DNA of 7,600 bases from Candidatus Omnitrophota bacterium (GTDB taxonomy: Bacteria > Hinthialibacterota > Hinthialibacteria > Hinthialibacterales > JAKPRU01). The stretch lies in assembly GCA_029557025.1 (NCBI GenBank), contig JAKPRU010000916.1, forward strand, positions 1-7,600, read 5' to 3'. The notes beneath the pieces were generated by a model. It saw nothing but the letters and a program-made list of their open reading frames with translations, did no database searches and had not been told where the DNA came from. This document shows positions 7,084 through 7,600 of this stretch, piece by piece. A program made the position numbers and the translations under genes. Every line of letters starts with the position of its first letter. Position 1 is the first letter of the stretch.

Positions 7084-7100
7084 TCAAGGCGTTTCCGGGA

Positions 7101-7119
7101 GGTGTGGGCATGCCACGCC
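7101..7119. repeat. GC-rich inverted repeat between the membrane-protein gene and the pilin promoter
   Basis: Arms GGTGTGG (7101-7107) and CCACGCC (7113-7119) pair with one mismatch (a G-T wobble in the plus-strand RNA, C-A in the minus) around a 5-nt loop; the centre contains the palindrome GGCATGCC (7107-7114). On the minus strand it begins about 22 nt after the stop of the upstream gene, where a terminator would be expected, but no T-run follows. It may be a factor-assisted terminator, a barrier hairpin or a dispersed palindromic repeat. Confidence 0.45.
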
Positions 7120-7141
7120 CGAACGATTCATAACGGCCTTT

Positions 7142-7600
7142 TCATCGCAGAATCGGCGACACCATAAGGTAAAGACATCCATAAAAGAAAAAGATCAACA
7201 GGGTCCCGAAGAATGCACGTTTGAAAAAGAAAGAGACACAGACGAACAGCAAAACAACTACGCCAAGCAGGGCAACCGTGACAATCGGTCCCAAAGAGAT
7301 CCCCTGCACTGCCAGTCGGCGAGTACCCTCGACGATAATTAAGAAGAAGACGTTGCACAGCGTAATAAACGGCACACAGAGAATCGAAGACCAGGCATCT
7401 TCTTTTAACTCGTAATCCCAAGGGATACGGCTGTTGCAGAGAATCTGACATCGGGCCGCCAGGAACAGGAGAACCGCCGACAAGGCGGACATGACGAGAA
7501 ACCGGCCCCAGGGAAACAGGAACGGAGCCTTCTCTTCAACGGCGGGGGCCTCCGATTCCGCGACACCGCTCTGCCATTCTGATGCGGCCAAATCGGTGCC
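7142..7600 (-). CDS. Hypothetical four-helix membrane protein, 5' end probably outside window
   Basis: The frame is open from the right edge (reading G-T-D-L-A-A-S-E) to a TGA at 7142-7144, giving at least 152 residues. A TTG at 7589-7591 could start it, but no convincing upstream ribosome site is visible within the few bases left, so I treat it as a C-terminal fragment. It has a short acidic, polar N-terminal stretch rich in Glu and Ala, then four hydrophobic segments in the 149-residue numbering from that TTG: about 30-50, 69-89, 97-122 and 126-146, with a basic T-R-R between the second and third. There are scattered Cys (residues 48, 52, 72, 79, 117, 139) but no recognisable catalytic or binding motif. 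I do not recognise the family. It is separated from the pilin gene by 148 bp holding a hairpin and a promoter, so it probably belongs to another transcript. Confidence 0.7.
   Translation of the reverse strand, partial: GTDLAASEWQSGVAESEAPAVEEKAPFLFPWGRFLVMSALSAVLLFLAARCQILCNSRIPWDYELKEDAWSSILCVPFITLCNVFFLIIVEGTRRLAVQGISLGPIVTVALLGVVVLLFVCVSFFFKRAFFGTLLIFFFYGCLYLMVSPILR

Overview
The window is a compact, entirely minus-strand stretch of bacterial DNA of moderate GC content. It carries eight genes, and transcription runs from the high coordinates to the low ones. I see no rRNA, tRNA, CRISPR array, transposase or integrase. The gene mix suggests a Gram-negative-type, environmental bacterium of the PVC group or a nearby lineage (planctomycetes, verrucomicrobia, lentisphaerae, Sumerlaeota-like). 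The pointers are an orphan GspG-like pseudopilin ending in a D-x-x-N-G block, an exported nickel superoxide dismutase, a very large GT-C/YfhO-like membrane protein and a pair of amidohydrolase-fold proteins. This placement is an inference from gene content; no phylogenetic marker is present.

Layout from right to left. At 7142-7600 is the C-terminal part of a four-helix membrane protein of unknown function, followed by an intergenic region with a hairpin (7101-7119) and a good extended -10 promoter (7056-7083). This promoter drives a type IV pilin-like pseudopilin (6436-6993). After a 139-bp spacer comes a nickel superoxide dismutase whose Ni-hook (H-C-Q-I-P-C-G) directly follows a Sec-type signal peptide (5814-6296). 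Then comes a tightly packed block: a HAD phosphatase with a TTG start (5061-5786), an EamA/DMT permease (4156-5064, ATGA overlap), a 956-residue GT-C/YfhO-like membrane protein (1258-4128), an amidohydrolase-fold protein that has lost all recognisable metal ligands (492-1226), and a second amidohydrolase that keeps them (1-495, truncated by the window edge, ATGA overlap).

Gaps from the dismutase to the left edge are 31 bp or less, or overlaps, so 6296 to 1 probably behaves as one transcript. The products do not form a textbook pathway. Two translationally coupled pairs are evident: HAD phosphatase plus EamA permease, and pseudo-amidohydrolase plus amidohydrolase. The two most interesting points are the dismutase, which appears to expose its catalytic N-terminal histidine by signal peptidase cleavage instead of by a neighbouring SodX-type protease, and the coupled inactive/active amidohydrolase pair.
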